Shown in pieces: positions 1-12,179 of a stretch of DNA of 64,000 bases (its first letter is position 1; the number at the start of each line of letters is the position of its first letter). The notes under the pieces are model-generated. The model saw only the letters and a program-made list of their open reading frames with translations, made no database searches and was not told where the DNA came from. The stretch is from Crossaster papposus (Eukaryota; Echinodermata; Asteroidea; Velatida; Solasteridae), in assembly GCA_037893245.1 (NCBI GenBank), contig JBAIAA010000117.1, positions 2,852,001-2,916,000 on the forward strand, written 5' to 3'. The position numbers were made by a program, and so were the translations under genes.

Positions 1-75
1 TTGGTGGGGATATAAAACAAAAGGCATTGGTCAATTACAATAATTATGTCAGTGAGATGCACTTTTTAATACTGG

Positions 76-216
76 CTCTTCACCTAAGCAGTATTAGTAA
101 GCACTGCATGGTCAGTGTTGTCTGAGAATTAGCAAAAAATAATTTGCAAGCTTGCTCGGGTGGGCCTCAGACAACACTGAGCATGCAGTGATTATTAATA
201 CGACATCGGTGAAGGG
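76..216. repeat. Foldback hairpin, arms about 50 bp
   Basis: The arms at 76-126 and 166-216 are reverse complements with a few mismatches; the core GCACTGCATGGTCAGTG pairs with its complement on the right. The loop is about 39 bp. It lies downstream of the SAM gene and is probably a small foldback element. No target duplication was recognised. Confidence 0.7.
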
Positions 217-546
217 TAAAACTGAATAATAAAATATTTTAAGACTCTTAAAAAACTTCCAGAAATTATGAAATTTATGATCCTAAGATTATAAATACGC
301 AATCTGGTTAAAATTCAGTTCAAATGTTTTTTTTTTCTGGTTTGAATATCAATAAAGACTTACAATTTCCAGATCTTTACAATTAACAATTCTAAAGGTT
401 ACGTTGTAATTTTACTGGCCATTGTTCACTTTCAGGTGTGAAATCGGCAAACTTTCAGAGTTTGCACTGCACATTTTTAAAAACAAATATTTACCGATTA
501 CTTTGTTATGGTTATTAACTGAACTCTTTAAAAACTTATTATGGGT

Positions 547-3500
547 TCACATTTTGCTGGAGCAGAAAGCTCTGAAATCTCTTATTGTGCTGCTCTTCAC
601 ATTGCCTTTTATGCCGTACACAACCGATTGTAGGAATTCCCACGCCCCACAGCAACTATCTTGATATTGTAGGTCGCAGACAAAGTACGACTTAAAGCAC
701 ACATCCAGTGCTTTCAGAAGCGACGGCTGCTGCATGGCCCTCCTCTCCATTATAACGAATGCTTGCTGGGGTGACAGCGAAGTTCCCCCAAGGGCCAGGA
801 TGTATGGCTGAGAATGGGACTTGTGATCAATTTCCTTTAGATATTGGTCCAAACTCATGTTTTCCTGAGGAAGAAAATACCAAAATATACCAATATATAA
901 ACCAGGATGTTTCTCGAACCATGTCTCACCTGCTTTCACAATTACCTTATTTTACAACTTGACCTCAAATGATCTTTGAACTCAGTATGTGACCTTTAAT
1001 ATCACCATCACATATAAGTTTCCATATCTATGACCAAAGTTTGATTGCAATAGGAATTCATTTTTAAATGAGACTAATTTTACAACTTGACCTCAGTATT
1101 GACCTTTGACACGACCATCATAATGGTAGCAGTATTGCATGCAAGTCCCAAGATTGATTGAAATTGGACTTCAACTTTGTATATTGGAATTGGACAAATT
1201 TTTCAAAACTGTAACCAAAATGACATATGCAATATACATACATATACAAACTACATACTACATACAGAAATAGCGATTGCATGTAGTCTTTCTGAATTCA
1301 TTCAGACGAGGCAAACCAAATTTTAAGGTAATTATTGTTTGTTACTGGTATTCAGCTGGATTTTGCTTTAACATGAAGAGCACAGCGAGTTTTGGCTGGT
1401 AATCAGTTTCTACTGAGCAAGACTTTTTGAGGCTAATTTGTTTTGTTTGCTTACATGTTTCATGCAATTCGCCCCCGGTCAAAATCAGCACTAGCATTCG
1501 ACAAAAAAAGTGGGAAGCGTGTAGATGTCAACCAAAAAATATGTTTAACAATGCCGCTAAACAAGAAACAAGAAAAGCAGAGTGCAAAGTTGTGTGCAAG
1601 ACAATTAAGCATTAATGTCACTGCTTTCAATTAATGTTTTAGTTGTCCCATCATTAATACACATGGCATGTGATGAAACAGACTGTGTTTGCCAACTAAT
1701 GTATTATACATGTATATAGTCAATATAGTTTATGACAGAGTCTTGAATGTGACGCTATATTCGAGTTACTAATTTGAGAGTGTGAACCCCCTTGTTAAAT
1801 TAAAAGAGTTTTGCAACTTACACTCTTGAAGTCCATGAATGCTCCAGAAGACTCACTGAAGCTGATGCGGCCTCCTTTCCCCTTCCTTCTTCCAGTAAAA
1901 AGAAGTGGCAGGATGCCTATGGCCAAGTTCTTCATTTGTTCTAGATATCAAGGATATAACAAGGCTCAGTAGAAAATTTAAACCCATTTAATTATGTTAT
2001 GTTTCCAATGAGTTAAATAACACCAGTTTAGGCAATTTCTCAAACAGTGTATAAAAGGGACAACTCATCTACACAATTTGGTTTCCTTTACATGTACATT
2101 TTTCTTTGGGATCATCAAAATGTATACATCTCCTTATAAATAAATTTCATTATACATGTTCAAAAAACAATTACTCTGCAACAGTTCTGACAAAATTAAA
2201 GTAATTATATTTACCTGCTGTAAGGTTCTCCAGATCAGTTTCTTCCTCAAACATCTGTGACTGCCATGATGGACACGCCTTGGGACAATATTCCAGCAGA
2301 TGTTCCGATAGCTTAGACCATTTGCTGTATAGGTTGTTTGCAGCATCAGGGTGCAGTATCTCAAAGTCCTGCTCAATCTGTACAAAAATGTTGAACATTC
2401 AAAATTCATTTGGATAGGGTAGAATGCTATATTCAAGCAACAGTGTGATTTTATAAGTTATTCTGCGATCGCGTGTAGAACACAGAAAATGTATTGCGTA
2501 TTATGTTGGACACAGACAATATATTTTCTATGTTGAACGTGCGCAATGACAAATTTATCTTCAAGGAATTATTGCAAGTTCGCTTATTACGCATGCATGT
2601 TGCACGAATAGCACAACATACAGAGTGCGATGGACCTTGGCCGTGCTACAATGTTTTGCGTAATACCATGTTCCATATTAGACTGAGTATAGTGCTACAG
2701 TGCTCAGCATTCATAAGACCGGCTTCAGGTCAACCAGTGATTTGCTTGCGCCACAACTGAGCTAGCCTAGCTTGGTCAATGGTACGAAGCCAACAAATTA
2801 GATGGCCGAGAACAATTTACACTACATGTATATTGATGAATGCCTTAACTGTGACACTAGGCCTACTTGAAGATACATTTGTTCAATCCACTTGATAAAA
2901 CACAGAAAATGTAGTGTCTGTGTTTCATAAGCCACCCAACTTTCGGCCTTGAGAAACAGACACAGTACATTTTTCTGTGTTCCATGAGTACAAGTTCTTA
3001 CCTTTAAATTTAATGCAGGGACAAACCTTACCCCACTTTTCTATTTCATTTTGGAGAGGGTCAAACACAAATATATATACAACATACTAACCATTCCTGG
3101 ATCGAGCAAGCGTGGATATTCTTGCAGAATGTCATTCACAGATTTCTCTAGCCCTTCTTTTATCCACTGCATCCTGTACTGTGCAGTTTCGCTCATGTAG
3201 TACTTGACCTTCGCTGCATCATCTTTCCAGGTGTTAGCTTTCATCCACTCAACTTTATCTGTTGGTTCTATAATGCCTGTTTGAAAAAATAAAATAAAAT
3301 AAACACAATTAAACAATTTTCAGACCCAACGTGCAATGTGCAGTTATTAAATTAAATATTAAGTGTTGTTCTTCACCAACGTATAAACACTTTGCTCAGT
3401 TTGTCGTCGTCCTCCCACCCCCCCCCCCCCCCCCCATCACCAAGAATGTGAGAAAAACAACTTTCACTGGAGAGAATATAATCTTTTTGTTTGTTGACGT

Positions 3501-6500
3501 TGGTGTATTGAAGTGTATATTTACTGTCGGCAGGATTTCCATTTACAGTATTTACAGTATTTACCTTGAATTTACATTGCCCTGGTGCAAATTCCATTTT
3601 ATGGATTGGGTTAGTTACTTTATTTCCTCAGGTCATTTTTACTCAGAAACACTTCAACAAAGAAATTGACCAGTGTAGCAGAGCTTGAGCCTAACCATTC
3701 CGGTACGCTTACAAATTGGGCTATCCAGCCAGCCCTAGTATATTGGCAATTGCCAAAATTAGTCAATATCTTTGTTCAAGGGCCCCTAGTATGCCATACA
3801 GACAGGAACACGCCTAACGTCATGACACAGACGTATATAGGCAATGGCAAACAGGGAACATTCAGAGGGGATACCAGTACTTTCTATTGTTATAATTACT
3901 CGGTTTCCCTTTGAGGTTCATTTGGAAATGTTATGTTATTCATTTTAAAACTTTGTAAACGTTACGTTGCTTCTTTGCCGACTTCTCGCTGTCTGGAGAT
4001 TTTTCTTGGGGCCTCTTTCTGGACTGCTGAGATGACTCCCCTGACAGACTCATGTTGCTGATCCTACGTAGGTAGCAAAGCCTGTCTTCAATAGCCCCAC
4101 ATGCTGGCAAATGTGACGCCCCTCGGCAGTAGAAACTTTCCTGTTTTGGTTATACAAGGTTATATAACTCCCACTTTAATTTATAAAATGTTGCAGATAG
4201 AGGGTTACAATGAAGACAATTACTATCAATCAATTACTATTAATCTAACAACTATAGCAAGCGAGTACAAATGTCTTGGAACTGTATTTTGAACATGTTA
4301 AAACTGTGCCTTTCCACAGAGTTGCCATGGATAAGGCCAAACAACGAGAATGGTGTGTTTACAGTAACCCAACCTACCTTTATTTATGGCGGCCCAATTG
4401 CCAACCTTAAACTTTTTATTGGAAATTTACTAGATGAACATTTTAAATGAACACTGGTTTCAATTATTTGTCACAAACGTAAATATTTTCCACGCTTAAA
4501 ACTGGTCTAAAATGAAGACAGAAATAAGTAATTTCCTGCCTAACTTGAATTGTTTTTAAGCCGTTACCGTAAACACACCATTTATTTTGTTGGGCCTAAT
4601 TGTTCAGTGCAAGACAACATCCACTTTACATTTTGTGTAAATGTACTTTCACCTGTAACTATAAATGTTGGTACACCTGTGAAAGAATGCAATGAATTAC
4701 AAATAAAAAGAATATCGATTCAATTCAATTAAACTTACATAGCCAGTGCAACCCAGTGGGTCTTTCAGGAATGGAAAGTCCTTTATGATTTGCTTAGCCA
4801 GTTCCGCTTTAACAAAGAAAGAGGGCCTAAAAACAGAAACATGGTATTATACATTGTTAGAAAAATCCAGATTTGACATGACCCAAAAATCATTAAAAAA
4901 GAAGAAGTGGAAACTTGTTCTGAAGTATTGACCTGATTTCAACAAGCCTAGACAACAGTGAACCACACTTTATTTGTTACTTTTATTGTCCAATTTTAAG
5001 GGCATTTCAGTACCTTTTTGGTTTTTATATTTTATTTGTATTATTAAATAGAAAATTGGTAAATATTTTGCTGTCATAAATATTCTTTTTCTTTGGAAAT
5101 TTGTTGTTTTAGTACATGACTATAGGCCATGAGCACACTTTTCTCTCAAATGCAATCGATGGGCAATTTCTTTGGTTTACAATTTAAACTGAAATCTGCC
5201 TGAAATGACATCACAACAATATACCCTCATTTGTAAGTTAAAGTGTGGGATATTTAAATTGTTTGAAAGAAGTACTACTCTTTTCAATAAAAAAAGTAGA
5301 ATGTTGCACAAAATATGTTGCCAAGTTAACTTCATGTCATGAAATCTTTAATCAGTACACAAAGATACATGTACATGTACATTTTTCTGATATTGCTAAC
5401 TTACTTGTTTCCAAAGTGCTGCACAAGGTGAGCACATAATTTGTGCATCATTGTCTTTTTCTCGGCTTTTGACACGTATTTATTAGTCTTGATGTGCTCT
5501 ACCAGTTTCAGTCCAGCTGACGAGTCACTCAGGATCTTTGTTACGTCCTACAATTAGAGAAAAAGATTTTTAAAAATAAATAAAATAAGTTTAATATGAA
5601 AAGCAAGGGGAGGGAGTGCGGTTAGTGTACATAGAAGCAGCCTTTTTGACAACGTTACTGAAAACAAAATTAATGGGGGGGGGGGGGGGGGAGGCAATCC
5701 CCCACAAACATACCATACAAAACCTATGTTTCATGATCAGTCAGGAGGAAGTAAGAAATACTAAACGTAGATAAATGTATAGGCAATACTAGTCAGTCAA
5801 TACTATGTATTCCAAATTCTCACCGATTTTGAAAAAATTTTGTCCTGGAGAGTGGCAACCCTCATACATGCTGTACGTGTATTCATCAATCTAGAGTCGG
5901 CCTAAATTTTCTCTTAGAAAGTATATGAACTGCTGATATTACATTTTGCAGTATGGTTATTATTAGTGATGTTCTGCATTTCATTTCTGCTGTCATCAAG
6001 ATATAAATAGCACCATCATCATTATAGGTTAGTGACAGTTTTGACAGAAAACAAGCTTTAATAATAATAACAAAATAAACTTACAAACATTTGCTGCTGA
6101 CACATCAAGGCTTCATCAGGTGTATCTGGCTGATCAATTTCTGTTACTCTAGTGAAGTGACATTTGAATGGCAGACTACAGGTGGCTAGGCTAGACGAGG
6201 GAGATGAGCTACCAATTGGGCTTGGAGTCTCTGGGACTATCAAGGTGGTTGCTGATGAACTGTCGCTCATAAAGCTATCAATATCTGATGCTGATGAAAT
6301 GTTTTCTAGAAACTGCTGACGTGCAACATCCTGAAATGTAACTGGAAGGCACTCAGAATACTGCATGAAAGTGAACGAAAAAAAGAAACATTAACTTGCA
6401 AATGCTGCAGAAATGATACCCGAAAGTAACTAAATAAAAAAGTTTAACAATTTTGCAAAATTGTTTTAACACTTGCGAATTTGCGATTGTGATTTAGTTA

Positions 6501-9500
6501 TTTTCTCTGCCACAATATATTTATATACCTGTATTAACTTTGACATATTATTAGTCAAGAACTAAATATTAGTGTGACAAAGAATTGTAGCTAATCTTTG
6601 CAGTTTTAATTAGTGTACCTGTGTGTATTAGTGCTCTTCGCAAGGTCATCAAGCTAACTTGAAACGTGTGACGATAAACCAAACTGGATTTCTCACATCA
6701 TAGCATTTAACTGTATAAAGTGGCTTGTGGTCAAGAAGGTTTTCTGGAACTTTGACTTGAACATGTAGATTGGATTCTTTTACGGCATATGCACTGTAGT
6801 GTTGGTGGAAGTACAAAGTGGTCCACTGTTTGACAATCAACCTTAGTCTGCCATCTGCAATCACCATCTGCTCAACATTTGCAAACTGTGGTTCATCATC
6901 CCAACTAATCAAAACTTTAACATTTGGTCTGTAGGTATAACCATTGATTTTGGCACGACTAACAACCGTTATATCTTGGTCTGGAAGGCAACGAAGAGCT
7001 CTTACTACTTGTTCAGAGTTTTCCAGTGCTGAAGCCTTTACCACCACTAGGTTCCCAAGTTCTACAGATCGGCTGCCAATATCTTGTTTCATGAGGAATT
7101 CAAATCCTTGAGCCTTCTGGTGTCTTTGAGCTAGGGTCTTTGCAATATTCCTGAAGTTGTTGGAAGCTTTTGCCCACTTTTTCAGCTCTTTGTGTTTTGC
7201 CTCCATTCTCATCACTGAGTACTGAGTAAGCGGCCCAAGACATCTTATTACAGTAGGGTAATGAGTGCAGTTGTGCTGCTTAGGTGTCAGGTTCCTATCT
7301 GGAAAGAGCTTCATGAAGAGTACATGATGTTCTTGAATAATTGATTTTAGGAAGTATGTTGCCGTTTTGCTTATTTTTTGAGCACTCACAATCTTGAAAA
7401 TTTGCAGGATCTGTAGCAACAAATCCCAGTGTTCAGAATCTTCCTTCACTTTGTCCCCAATTAAAAGGGGGAAATACAACATGAGACATTTCATTTGAGC
7501 AGCCTTTTGGCCACTAGGTCCAGCTGGGTTAGCTATCTGATAAGCAGAGACAGAGCTTTGTCGGTTCTTTTTATCCATGAAGCCATAGTTAAAGGACTGC
7601 AGCCTGCTGTTAAAGTTTTCAAGAGTGATTTGCCTCCTTTCAAGTATTTTACCGAGTACCAATTTCATCTCGAGTGGTAGAACCCCTTCTAAAAGATCAT
7701 GCATTGTATCTACTGCCAAGTTATGAGTAACATGGTAATATGGCAGAGTATTCAATATGCTTTCGTAGCGTATTCCTGTTGCAGAAGGATCATTAGCACC
7801 AACATCATCATCATAACCTCCCTGGTTTCTAAGAAGCCCTTCATTCTCAACTGGTTGTCTCCGAGCCTGCTCTCGATACATTTTGCATATACGGCAGTAG
7901 TAGTTGCTCACAAAACTTGTTACATACCCAAGCATGGAATTCAATGCAAGGTTGTCCCCTGTCACTTGGAGTAATTTTGGCTTGACACTTCCAACATACT
8001 CAGGGCAGTTGATCTGTATTCCTGTTCTTTCCATGTCTAGTAGCTCTCGTGTAATTGGAGACAAGATACTTTCCATTCCATACTTGGTGACATACCGTGT
8101 GGGAGACAAAGCGATCACCAGAATGTTGCGTAGACTAGCTTGGTACTGCATAGGCAAGCATGGTAAAGATATATAAACTCCAGTAAGCTTGTGGATGCCT
8201 TTTCTTGAACCCAAGGGGTTACCAGTTTCAAAGTCATCCGAGTACAACAAAAACGGTATGACGGTTTCTCTTGATCTCCCAAGGCTCAGGCTTTCTTTGA
8301 AGTACAATCCATCGCGGTATGACTTTAACACACCATCGTCTTCTGATTCAGCCCCTTGTAAAAGTGCTGACGTGAAGCCTGGCTGCTGTAGAAACCTGGT
8401 AAACACTTTACTTGGAGGGATGTATTGGAAAGATTCGCTTTGTTGCTCCTGATAATTACGGCCAGTTGTTCTGTCAGTCTGAACTCTAAAAACTCGGCCC
8501 AGTTCCATCTCCACAGGCTCAACTAGTAAGTCTGCATCTTTAATGTATTTGTTTTGTTTATATTCAGTTTCAAAGTCACCATAAACACCTTTGACATCAT
8601 CCAGCATATTTTCCAGACTGTTTATCGACTCCTCAGTTGGTTGCTCCTCATTTCTTATACTTGTAAATAATGGCGACAACTTTTGTTTAATTTGTCCAAC
8701 AACATTACCCAACACCTCCTTTGATTCATTAATGACGTACTGCACAGTTGTTGCTGGAATTCCAGTACCTTGCAACCTTGCTACATAAGTTGCAATAGAA
8801 GCCTTTGTGTCTCCATCTGTACTTGCGTTTCCTTCTCCCACATTACCTGGTTCTTCAGCTACTTCTTGTTGTTCCTCAACATGGTGGGCATAAACATTCT
8901 GTCCTGGTTCAACAACTGGCCTTCCCTGTACTTCATTATTTTGATTCATGTGATTTTGTTCCAAATGACGTTTATAAGTTGAACCACGCCAGAAACATTT
9001 TCGGCAGTTTTGCTCTGCACATACCAGTTTTGTGCAAGTAGAAGAAAGAATAATATGTATAAACTTTAGATGTACAAAAAGTCCGCGGATTCCTCCTGGT
9101 ACTTTGATCAAACATTTGCAGCATGTAAATGATTTCATGTTTTATGTGACTGCTGATGCTCTGTGTTGTTAATCTGTAGATTTAAGCAGATAGTTGAAAC
9201 TTAGTGTACATTTGTTTCTTGTTTTTCTTTGCATACCTTCAGGAACATACGTGTACATGTTGAAATTATGTTGTAACTTGTATTCATGTTAAGTTACTTA
9301 CCTTAGCACGATGAAGGGACATGAACTTTAGACGGATGCCCAGCTTTGGAATAATTTCTTTTACTGTCTCATCTGTCAGTAGGGCAAATGCCTCATCATC
9401 AAATCCCTCTTCTGCAAAAACAATGAGATTGTTTTTTGTTTACTCATGTTATGCACTCTGCGGACCTAAGGGAGAAGGGGAGGGGAGGGGGGAGGGTAGA

Positions 9501-10983
9501 AAAATCGCAATCACACACCCCCTCCCCTTCCAAATTCAGCCAATGACGAATGTTACAATAAAAAATAAAAAATGGAATGCTAATATTTCTGAATTTACTG
9601 TCAATGAATACAGGAGAAGCATCAAACAAATTTCCCGGAAGTTAGCTTTGGAAACCCCAGCTCAAATGCTCCATCGGGATTTCTAAATGTAACACTGGGG
9701 CTCGATCACTACACAATTACCCCCGATGATGTGCATCGGATAAGGTTAACTAGACCAAAAAACGACCCAAAACATAACAAAATATAAAACTGAATCCACA
9801 CCAAAACCGATCTGAACTCTCCAACCTGACCCGACAAAAATTCAGGGAAAAACTGACCCGAATCGAAAAAAACATAGGCCCCTATAGAACCCCCCACAAA
9901 TTACCTGAAAAAAACCACAAAAAAAATGTCACTTTGTCAGCAACACACAGCGGCCATATACATGTAAAAACGGCGGGAGGTCCCCAAAACATTATATTGC
10001 TATGGCATATAGCGCCACCAACAGCAGCTTGGGTTGTTAATACAGCATGCGCCATAAGAATTCTCTTAGGGCTAGGCTAGGCCTAGCCCAGGTTGGACGA
10101 CGTTCTTCATTGCATTACGACTGACGTCCAGGGTATTAATGTATCCTGCCATAGCGAAATATTTTACAACAACATTTTTTCATATTTTTACCTGATGAAG
10201 GAAGCCAAAATCTCGCTTATGTATTCCTTGTGTCTGGAACTAAAGATCGTCATGGGTTATTAAAAGTTAATGTGTCTTTAGGCAACTTATTTACAGAAAA
10301 TCAATTTTTAAATCCACGCTTTTGGAAGTGAACATCATGTACAAACTCTCTACAATCCCTACATGCGTGCGCGGGTACCGTGCACGCGCCTGGCTTATCA
10401 GTTGTAGGCCGGCGCGGCTGCCGGGTACCCGCGCACGCATGTAGGGATTGTAGAGAGTTCGTATATGATGTTCACTTCCAAAAGCGTGGATTTGAAATTT
10501 ATTTTCCGTAAATAAGTTGCCTAAAGACACATTAACTTTTAATAACCCATGACGATCTTTAGTTCCAGACACAAGGAATACATAAGCGAGATTTTGACTT
10601 CCCTCATCGGGTAAAAATATGAAAAAATGTTGTTGTAAAATTTTTCGCTATGGTCTGATTAACATTAGGTCCAGGTATTCCGGGTTTGAGGCACATTTGT
10701 GGGGGCTAGCCAAGTTTGGATAACGTATCAATACACACCGGAGTTCCATGGCGTGTGACTGGGTTGCGGGTACGGCCGCGTGCACGTATTGTGTGCTTTG
10801 ATGTATTCTGGGCCACTACCGAATCAACAACGCATGGCATGAATGATTATATTTTGCAAAATCAGCAGAAACTTTAGATTCTAAATTGTGATCAAGTTAG
10901 TCTATGTTAATATACTTACCTTCAAATGTCGGTATCAGATTACCAAGCCCCCAATCTGACAAGTTTTGTGTCATTTTCTCCAT
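547..10983 (-). CDS. SAM-domain protein, SAMD3-like, ten exons
   Basis: Coding exons read on the minus strand: 10983-10920, 9411-9302, 6360-6085, 5547-5405, 4826-4739, 4140-3966, 3276-3092, 2377-2215, 1940-1822 and 864-547 (stop). Every intron has GT-AG borders, and every junction keeps the frame, which gives about 546 residues. That is close to the length I recall for vertebrate SAMD3. Exons 1-2 make an N-terminal SAM domain (residues about 1-60, containing GLGNLIPTFE and GIRLKFMSLHRAK). Exon 3 is a Ser-rich linker. The later exons carry family features: DFPFLKDPLGCTGY, an ERL/DRLCYLRR-type segment, and near the C terminus ALGG, QQAFVIMERR and SLLKALDVCFKSYFV. SAM domains mediate protein-protein contacts; no enzymatic role is visible. 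Related multi-copy SAMD3-like genes are frequent in fish and invertebrates, and some may travel with mobile elements. A transposase ORF sits in intron 2 and a MITE abuts the start codon. Confidence 0.82.
940..1140. repeat. TGACCTTTGACC-type dispersed repeat
   Basis: The phrase TTTACAACTTGACCTCA occurs at about 950 and again at about 1078, with TGACCTTTAATATCACC and TGACCTTTGACACGACC downstream of each copy. The motif is a DR1-like spacing of AGGTCA half sites. Such sequence is widely dispersed in marine invertebrate genomes, so I read it as a repeat rather than a regulatory element. It is in the last intron of the SAM gene. Confidence 0.55.
2478..2982. repeat. Possible MITE with AACACAGAAAATGTA ends
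   Basis: AACACAGAAAATGTATTG near 2479 is mirrored by CAGTACATTTTTCTGTGTT near 2958, and a further copy lies at about 2897. The element lies in an intron of the SAM gene. No clean target duplication was found, so the boundaries are approximate. Confidence 0.35.
3418..3435. repeat. Poly-C tract
   Basis: An uninterrupted C run in intron 6 of the SAM gene; a G run of similar length lies at 5675-5691 in intron 3. Both are prone to length error in sequencing and could form G-quadruplexes. Confidence 0.9.
6649..9138 (-). CDS. Zinc-finger DDE transposase-like protein, 829 aa
   Basis: A single open frame starts at ATG 9138 and ends at 6649, lying wholly inside intron 2 of the SAM gene on the same strand. 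Residues about 6-28 and 40-63 form two C2H2-like fingers (CCKC...H...H and CAEQNC...H...H). Residues about 85-240 are acidic and low in recognisable structure. The body carries motifs I know from a large family of uncharacterised animal proteins related to transposases: LLYSDDFETGNPLG (about 298-310), TGDNL (about 393), a CRIC knuckle (415-418), VDTMHDLLEGVLPLE (about 476-490) and GPLTQYSVMRMEAKH (about 635-649) followed by NNFRNIAKTLAQRHQ. D301/D302, D478/D481 and E646 are plausible acidic catalytic residues of an RNase H fold, but this is inference. I cannot place the superfamily firmly; CACTA/Plavaka/KDZ-like is the nearest guess. No stop or frameshift is visible, so it may be intact or recently active. 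Splicing from the SAM exons would not enter this frame, so it is a separate gene. Confidence 0.75.
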   Translation of the reverse strand: MKSFTCCKCLIKVPGGIRGLFVHLKFIHIILSSTCTKLVCAEQNCRKCFWRGSTYKRHLEQNHMNQNNEVQGRPVVEPGQNVYAHHVEEQQEVAEEPGNVGEGNASTDGDTKASIATYVARLQGTGIPATTVQYVINESKEVLGNVVGQIKQKLSPLFTSIRNEEQPTEESINSLENMLDDVKGVYGDFETEYKQNKYIKDADLLVEPVEMELGRVFRVQTDRTTGRNYQEQQSESFQYIPPSKVFTRFLQQPGFTSALLQGAESEDDGVLKSYRDGLYFKESLSLGRSRETVIPFLLYSDDFETGNPLGSRKGIHKLTGVYISLPCLPMQYQASLRNILVIALSPTRYVTKYGMESILSPITRELLDMERTGIQINCPEYVGSVKPKLLQVTGDNLALNSMLGYVTSFVSNYYCRICKMYREQARRQPVENEGLLRNQGGYDDDVGANDPSATGIRYESILNTLPYYHVTHNLAVDTMHDLLEGVLPLEMKLVLGKILERRQITLENFNSRLQSFNYGFMDKKNRQSSVSAYQIANPAGPSGQKAAQMKCLMLYFPLLIGDKVKEDSEHWDLLLQILQIFKIVSAQKISKTATYFLKSIIQEHHVLFMKLFPDRNLTPKQHNCTHYPTVIRCLGPLTQYSVMRMEAKHKELKKWAKASNNFRNIAKTLAQRHQKAQGFEFLMKQDIGSRSVELGNLVVVKASALENSEQVVRALRCLPDQDITVVSRAKINGYTYRPNVKVLISWDDEPQFANVEQMVIADGRLRLIVKQWTTLYFHQHYSAYAVKESNLHVQVKVPENLLDHKPLYTVKCYDVRNPVWFIVTRFKLA
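10148..10653. repeat. Long near-perfect palindrome, arms about 240 bp
   Basis: The left arm 10148-10389 and right arm 10414-10653 are reverse complements over almost their whole length, from GCCATAGCGAAAT inward to the GC-rich tip CATGCGTGCGCGGGTACC. The spacer is only about 25 bp. It sits in intron 1 of the SAM gene. A transcript of the gene would fold into a very long hairpin. It is probably a foldback element or an inverted duplication. Confidence 0.9.
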
Positions 10984-10990
10984 CTTGAAT

Positions 10991-11629
10991 TAGCCTTTTG
11001 ACAAGGCCTCGTGACTCTGGCTAAGCGGCTGAGATGAGTCTAGATACCCGGGGTGAACGCGCGACCGAGTGACGAATGTCACGAGGCCTTTTGCAATGTA
11101 GGTTTCACTGCTCGGCATGAATTATTCATAGATACATATTAGCATGCCAATACGCCCAATCAGAACGGCGATCTCCCAGTTGGTTTCGTTCGTGATTCGT
11201 TTAATATCAAAGCATGTAAGAAAAGGTACAAAAACGTAAATAAATGTTGCTTCTGAGTTGAATATATGAATGATAAATACAAGATATCACATTTAAATCT
11301 ATTTTACATGCAAAATTGCAATCAATTAGGAAGCAACTAATGATTTGAGCTAAATATTGTAAGTGACATGATTGAACATTCCCTGTTTGTAAAATGAACT
11401 AGTCCAACTCAAATATAAGCTGACGTCACGCAGAGATACGTTTGCTGATTGGACGCTACCATTTCGGTAGCGATTCAAACTGGAAACAAAGGTTAACATA
11501 AGAAATCCAAACCAGATTGATAAAGGCCACTTGTCTGGGCAATTCGCACTGACGTCACTCAGGTTTTCGCGATTAGTCTCTTTTTAGTCGCTCGGCGTCT
11601 ATCAGACATGTGGCCTTGTTTAAAGGCTA
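10991..11629. mobile_element. MITE copy 1, 8-bp target duplication
   Basis: The element begins TAGCCTTTTGACAAGGCC and ends GGCCTTGTTTAAAGGCTA, an 18-bp imperfect terminal inverted repeat. TCTTGAAT flanks it on both sides (10983-10990 and 11630-11637). Eight-bp duplications fit hAT, P or Merlin-type elements. It carries no ORF of note. It inserted next to the start codon of the SAM gene and so separates that codon from its former upstream sequence. Confidence 0.85.
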
Positions 11630-11637
11630 TCTTGAAT

Positions 11638-12155
11638 CGAAGCGTGTTGGCTGCAGCCGACGTACATGTAAAAATATGTGACACGATACTGTGCCCATCG
11701 CGCGCAATTATTTATAACCCTTAAGTCGGTAATATTTACACAGCCCATGTAACGCCTTATGTAACGTTTTGTAAAACTTACGTCGCCAATGTACAAGGTT
11801 ACACAACTCTTGTAAAAAAAAGAAATTACATTAAAAAAAAGAAAATTTAAACTTGCCGAATAGTTGTGTATTTCTTTTGGACCATATTTTACTTAAATTG
11901 TGTAATATTTTACCGTTTTTTTTTTACCTACTTTTTTTTTACAATTCATTCTGTGTGTGTAATATAGGGTATATTGGGTCGAAATGTCAACCCAGGAAAT
12001 TAATTGTGGTTTAAATAGGAGCATTTTGAAAAAGAAGTTGTTGACACTCTAACCATTTTGTCCACGTACAAGAACAAAGAGATGTCTCCACAAGGATACA
12101 CATTTGCGGAACATTGCACAAGTTTCAACGCACACAACGTTTGTGTATGTATGGT
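11638..12155. other. Gap without recognised gene
   Basis: Formerly the upstream flank of the SAM gene before the MITE insertion. AT-rich with T and A runs. I see no coding exon, repeat boundary or RNA gene. Confidence 0.6.
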
Positions 12156-12179
12156 TTAACCCTAACTCCCTACTCCCAT

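Noticed and set aside
3331-3669. Plus-strand frame with a poly-Pro run
   Set aside because: The run is the poly-C tract; the frame is intronic in the SAM gene and crosses repeat sequence.
7495-9041. Plus-strand frames opposite the transposase ORF
   Set aside because: They are antisense shadows of a long conserved minus-strand reading frame.
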